Shown: one piece after another, positions 5,203 through 7,361 of the stretch
How the letters are laid out: every line of letters begins with the position of its first letter
Position numbering within the stretch: position 1 is the first letter of the stretch
Origin: Candidatus Uhrbacteria bacterium
Lineage (GTDB): Bacteria > Patescibacteriota > Patescibacteriia > UBA9934 > GWF2-40-263
Direction of reading: 5' to 3'
Length of the DNA stretch: 7,361 nt
Assembly (NCBI GenBank): GCA_018700535.1
Contig: JABITQ010000040.1
Span: 1-7,361, forward strand
Translations under genes and position numbers: made by a program
Notes under the pieces: model-generated
The model's input: only the letters and a program-made list of their open reading frames with translations
Told to the model about the DNA's origin: nothing
Database searches by the model: none

Positions 5203-6423
5203 ATGAATAATCCTTTTGAGAATGCTTTGGCTCAGCTTGAACGTGCAACATCTCTCGTTGCGTTTGATGAGAAGTTTCTTGCTCAGATTCAACACCCAAA
5301 TCGTCAGGTTCGTGTAAGTATTCCTGTTGTGATGGATGACGGGTCATTGAATGTCTATGAGGGTTATCGTGTGCAATATAATAATGCGCGCGGGCCGTAC
5401 AAGGGAGGGATTCGATTTCATCAGGATGCAGATATTGAGGAGGTGAAGGCGCTGGCATTTTGGATGGCGCTTAAGACAGCTGTGGTGAATATTCCAATGG
5501 GAGGTGGAAAAGGTGGGGTGACTGTGAATCCAAAAGAAATGTCTGAAGGAGAGATCGAGAAACTCTCTCGTGGGTGGATGCGATCGATGGCAGAGGTGAT
5601 TGGTCCGAAAAAGGATGTGCCGGCACCAGACGTAAATACAACTCCGCAAATCATGCAGTGGATGGCAGATGAATTTGGAAAGATTACCGGCGATACAAGT
5701 GGTGCGGTGATCACGGGGAAGCCAGTTGATGCTGGTGGGTCTGAAGGGCGTGGGACAGCGACAGCGCAGGGTGGCTTTTATGTTTTTGAAGCACTTCGCG
5801 AACAGCTTGGTTTGCCTGAGCAATGCTCTATCGCGATTCAAGGTTTTGGAAACGCTGGTCAGTTTGCCGCAAAGATTTGGGCTGCGGCTGGTCATAAGAT
5901 TGTTGCAGTTTCAGATTCGCGCGGTGCGATTCGTAATAGAGACGGACTTGATGTGGATGAATTGATCGAGCACAAAAGTTCGACTCGGTCAGTATCAGGC
6001 TTTGTTGGAGCAGAAGATTTTGATTCGATCGATGTGCTTTATGAGCCATGTGACTTATTGATCCCGGCTGCGCTTGAGAGTCAGATTCGTGAAGATAATG
6101 CTGATCGTGTTCAAGCAAAGGCGGTGCTCGAGCTTGCTAATGGACCGACAACACCCGAGGCAGATGATCTGCTGCTAGCCAGAAACATTCCTGTTGTTCC
6201 GGACATCCTCGCTAACGCAGGAGGAGTGACTGTCTCAACATTTGAGTGGGAGCAGAATTTGAAAGGGGAGCATTGGAGCGAGGAAGATGTTTTTGTGCGA
6301 CTAAAAGAAATTATGGTGCGCGAGTCGCTTGCGATCGCAAGTCGTGCAGCAGAGCTTAAAACAGATCTGCGACGAGGAGCATTCGTGATCGCACTCGAGA
6401 GAATTCAAGAAGCAATGAAATAA
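5203..6423 (+). CDS. gdhA: Glutamate dehydrogenase (Glu/Leu/Phe/Val family)
   Basis: It is predicted to interconvert glutamate with 2-oxoglutarate and ammonium, using NAD(P). The 406-residue length is usual for the hexameric small GDHs. Substrate-domain motifs are GPYKGGIRFH at 64-73 (Lys67), WMALKTAVVNIPMGGGKGG at 87-105 with Lys91 and catalytic Lys103, and PAPDVNT at 140-146 with catalytic Asp143. The Rossmann motif GFGNAG is at 214-219. The second strand ends in SDSRG with Asp238, an acidic residue that usually favours NAD over NADP; this is inference only. LANGPTTPEAD and the DILANAGGVTVSTFEW stretch are typical of the family. A leucine or other branched-chain dehydrogenase is less likely given length and the GPYKGG pattern, but exact substrate choice cannot be read safely. 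The ATG lacks a Shine-Dalgarno sequence. leuS starts two bases after the TAA, so both are probably on one message. Confidence 0.93.
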   Translation: MNNPFENALAQLERATSLVAFDEKFLAQIQHPNRQVRVSIPVVMDDGSLNVYEGYRVQYNNARGPYKGGIRFHQDADIEEVKALAFWMALKTAVVNIPMGGGKGGVTVNPKEMSEGEIEKLSRGWMRSMAEVIGPKKDVPAPDVNTTPQIMQWMADEFGKITGDTSGAVITGKPVDAGGSEGRGTATAQGGFYVFEALREQLGLPEQCSIAIQGFGNAGQFAAKIWAAAGHKIVAVSDSRGAIRNRDGLDVDELIEHKSSTRSVSGFVGAEDFDSIDVLYEPCDLLIPAALESQIREDNADRVQAKAVLELANGPTTPEADDLLLARNIPVVPDILANAGGVTVSTFEWEQNLKGEHWSEEDVFVRLKEIMVRESLAIASRAAELKTDLRRGAFVIALERIQEAMK

Positions 6424-6425
6424 TT

Positions 6426-7361
6426 ATGCCTTACAATCACCAAGAAATTGAAAAGAAATGGCAGAAGCGCTGGGAAGAATCCGGCACGTTTGATGCAAAG
6501 GATGATTCTGAAAAGAAAAAGTTCTACTGTCTTATCGAGTTTCCATACCCATCTGGGGCTGGTCTACATATTGGACATCCGCGCAGTTATGTCGCGCTAG
6601 ATATTGTTGCGCGCAAACGTCGGCATGAAGGGATGAATGTGCTTTACCCAATTGGATGGGATGCGTTTGGATTACCAACAGAAAACTACGCCATCAAAAC
6701 CGGGCGTAAGCCGCAGGATATTACAAAAGAAAACACAGACACATTCCGTCGTCAACTTAAGAGCCTCGGGCTCTCATTTGATTGGAAGCGCGAGGTGAAC
6801 ACTACAGACCCCGAGTACTACAAGTGGACTCAGTGGATGTTCCTCGAATTTTTTAAAGCAGGTCTTGCGTACAAGGCTGTGAAGGCGATTAACTGGTGCT
6901 TGGTTTGTAAGATCGGTCTTGCAAACGAGGAGGTGGTTAATGGTGCTTGTGAGCGATGTGGGGGGGAGGTTGAGAAGCGCGACAAGGAGCAGTGGATGAT
7001 TGCAATTACGAAGTATGCAGATCGTCTGTTAGAGGATTTAGACACTGTCGACTATTTAGAAAAAATCAAAACACAGCAACGTCACTGGATTGGAAAGAGT
7101 GAGGGGGCATCGATCAAGTTTGAGATCGATGTTTCAGATAAGTCTGAGACTCCGCATGTTGAAGTGTTTACAACACGAGCAGACACACTTGATGGTGCGA
7201 CATTTATTGTCCTTGCACCCGAGCACGAGCTTGTTGAGCAGGTCTCTACAGATGATCAGTCCGAGGCTGTGCGTGCATATGTAAATGAGGCTGCAAAAAA
7301 GAACGATCGTGAGCGCGGAAATGCTGAGCGTGAAAAGACTGGTGTGTTTACTGGTGCGTAC
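6426..7361 (+). CDS. leuS: Leucyl-tRNA synthetase, N-terminal part (cut by window edge)
   Basis: LeuRS attaches leucine to tRNA-Leu and edits mischarged tRNA. The first 312 codons are open to the last base of the window; the full enzyme is usually 800-900 residues, so nearly two thirds lie beyond. Visible are the class I HIGH signature in SGAGLHIGHP (HIGH at 48-51), GWDAFGLPTENYAI at 77-90, a zinc-type knuckle with cysteines 158, 161, 175 and 178, and the start of the CP1 editing domain with the threonine-rich TTRADT at 249-254 and VLAPEH at 262-267. The motif order and the WDAFGLPTENYAIKTG stretch identify bacterial-type LeuRS rather than IleRS or ValRS. The ATG is two bases after the gdhA stop, with no Shine-Dalgarno sequence, which suggests translational coupling. 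The KMSKS motif is outside the window. Confidence 0.96.
   Translation, partial: MPYNHQEIEKKWQKRWEESGTFDAKDDSEKKKFYCLIEFPYPSGAGLHIGHPRSYVALDIVARKRRHEGMNVLYPIGWDAFGLPTENYAIKTGRKPQDITKENTDTFRRQLKSLGLSFDWKREVNTTDPEYYKWTQWMFLEFFKAGLAYKAVKAINWCLVCKIGLANEEVVNGACERCGGEVEKRDKEQWMIAITKYADRLLEDLDTVDYLEKIKTQQRHWIGKSEGASIKFEIDVSDKSETPHVEVFTTRADTLDGATFIVLAPEHELVEQVSTDDQSEAVRAYVNEAAKKNDRERGNAEREKTGVFTGAY

Noticed and set aside
5344..5895. Open minus-strand frame of 183 codons inside gdhA
   Set aside because: It is opposite the most conserved part of GDH; its composition (rich in His, Arg, Ser, Cys) is that of a shadow, and no promoter or ribosome site is visible.
1..7361. Mobile element, CRISPR array, tRNA or integration site
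   Set aside because: No long direct or inverted repeats, transposase or integrase motifs, regular repeat-spacer pattern or tRNA arms were found on reading both strands by eye.

Overview
The window holds six clear protein genes plus one orphan. From left to right they are truB (minus strand), an unrecognised small gene, infB, trxA-trxB, a glutamate dehydrogenase gene, and the first 312 codons of leuS, cut by the right edge. No rRNA, tRNA, CRISPR array, insertion sequence or phage gene is visible. The standard bacterial code fits: glycines are encoded by GGN, no in-frame TGA occurs in the recognised genes, and truB ends in TGA.

The source is most likely a bacterium of the Patescibacteria (Candidate Phyla Radiation), perhaps a Parcubacteria/ABY1-type lineage. 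This is inferred from the short IF-2 with two small N-terminal modules, the short TruB without a C-terminal PUA-type domain, the compact gene spacing, the near absence of Shine-Dalgarno sequences, and an orphan protein whose C-terminal part resembles uncharacterised proteins I remember from such genomes. I could not test this by a search. Base composition and codon use look even across the window.

Layout. Bases 1-254 are non-coding, with two small hairpins that could end the truB transcript. truB (255-980, minus) diverges from the orphan gene (1079-1597, plus). The orphan gene is followed by two hairpins, the second a good intrinsic terminator. infB (1744-3777) has its own sigma70-like promoter and a near-perfect terminator, so it is probably transcribed alone. 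trxA (3864-4181) and trxB (4183-5121) are one base apart and form a thioredoxin/thioredoxin reductase operon closed by a third terminator. gdhA-type (5203-6423) and leuS (from 6426) are two bases apart and probably co-transcribed.

The genes serve three basic tasks: translation (TruB for tRNA pseudouridine-55, IF-2 for initiation, LeuRS for tRNA-Leu charging), thiol redox balance (TrxA/TrxB), and the glutamate/2-oxoglutarate link between carbon and nitrogen (GDH). Most of the window is ordinary housekeeping. The part most worth a second look is the orphan gene with its aromatic, cysteine-rich C-terminus, its leader, and the hairpin just after its stop codon.
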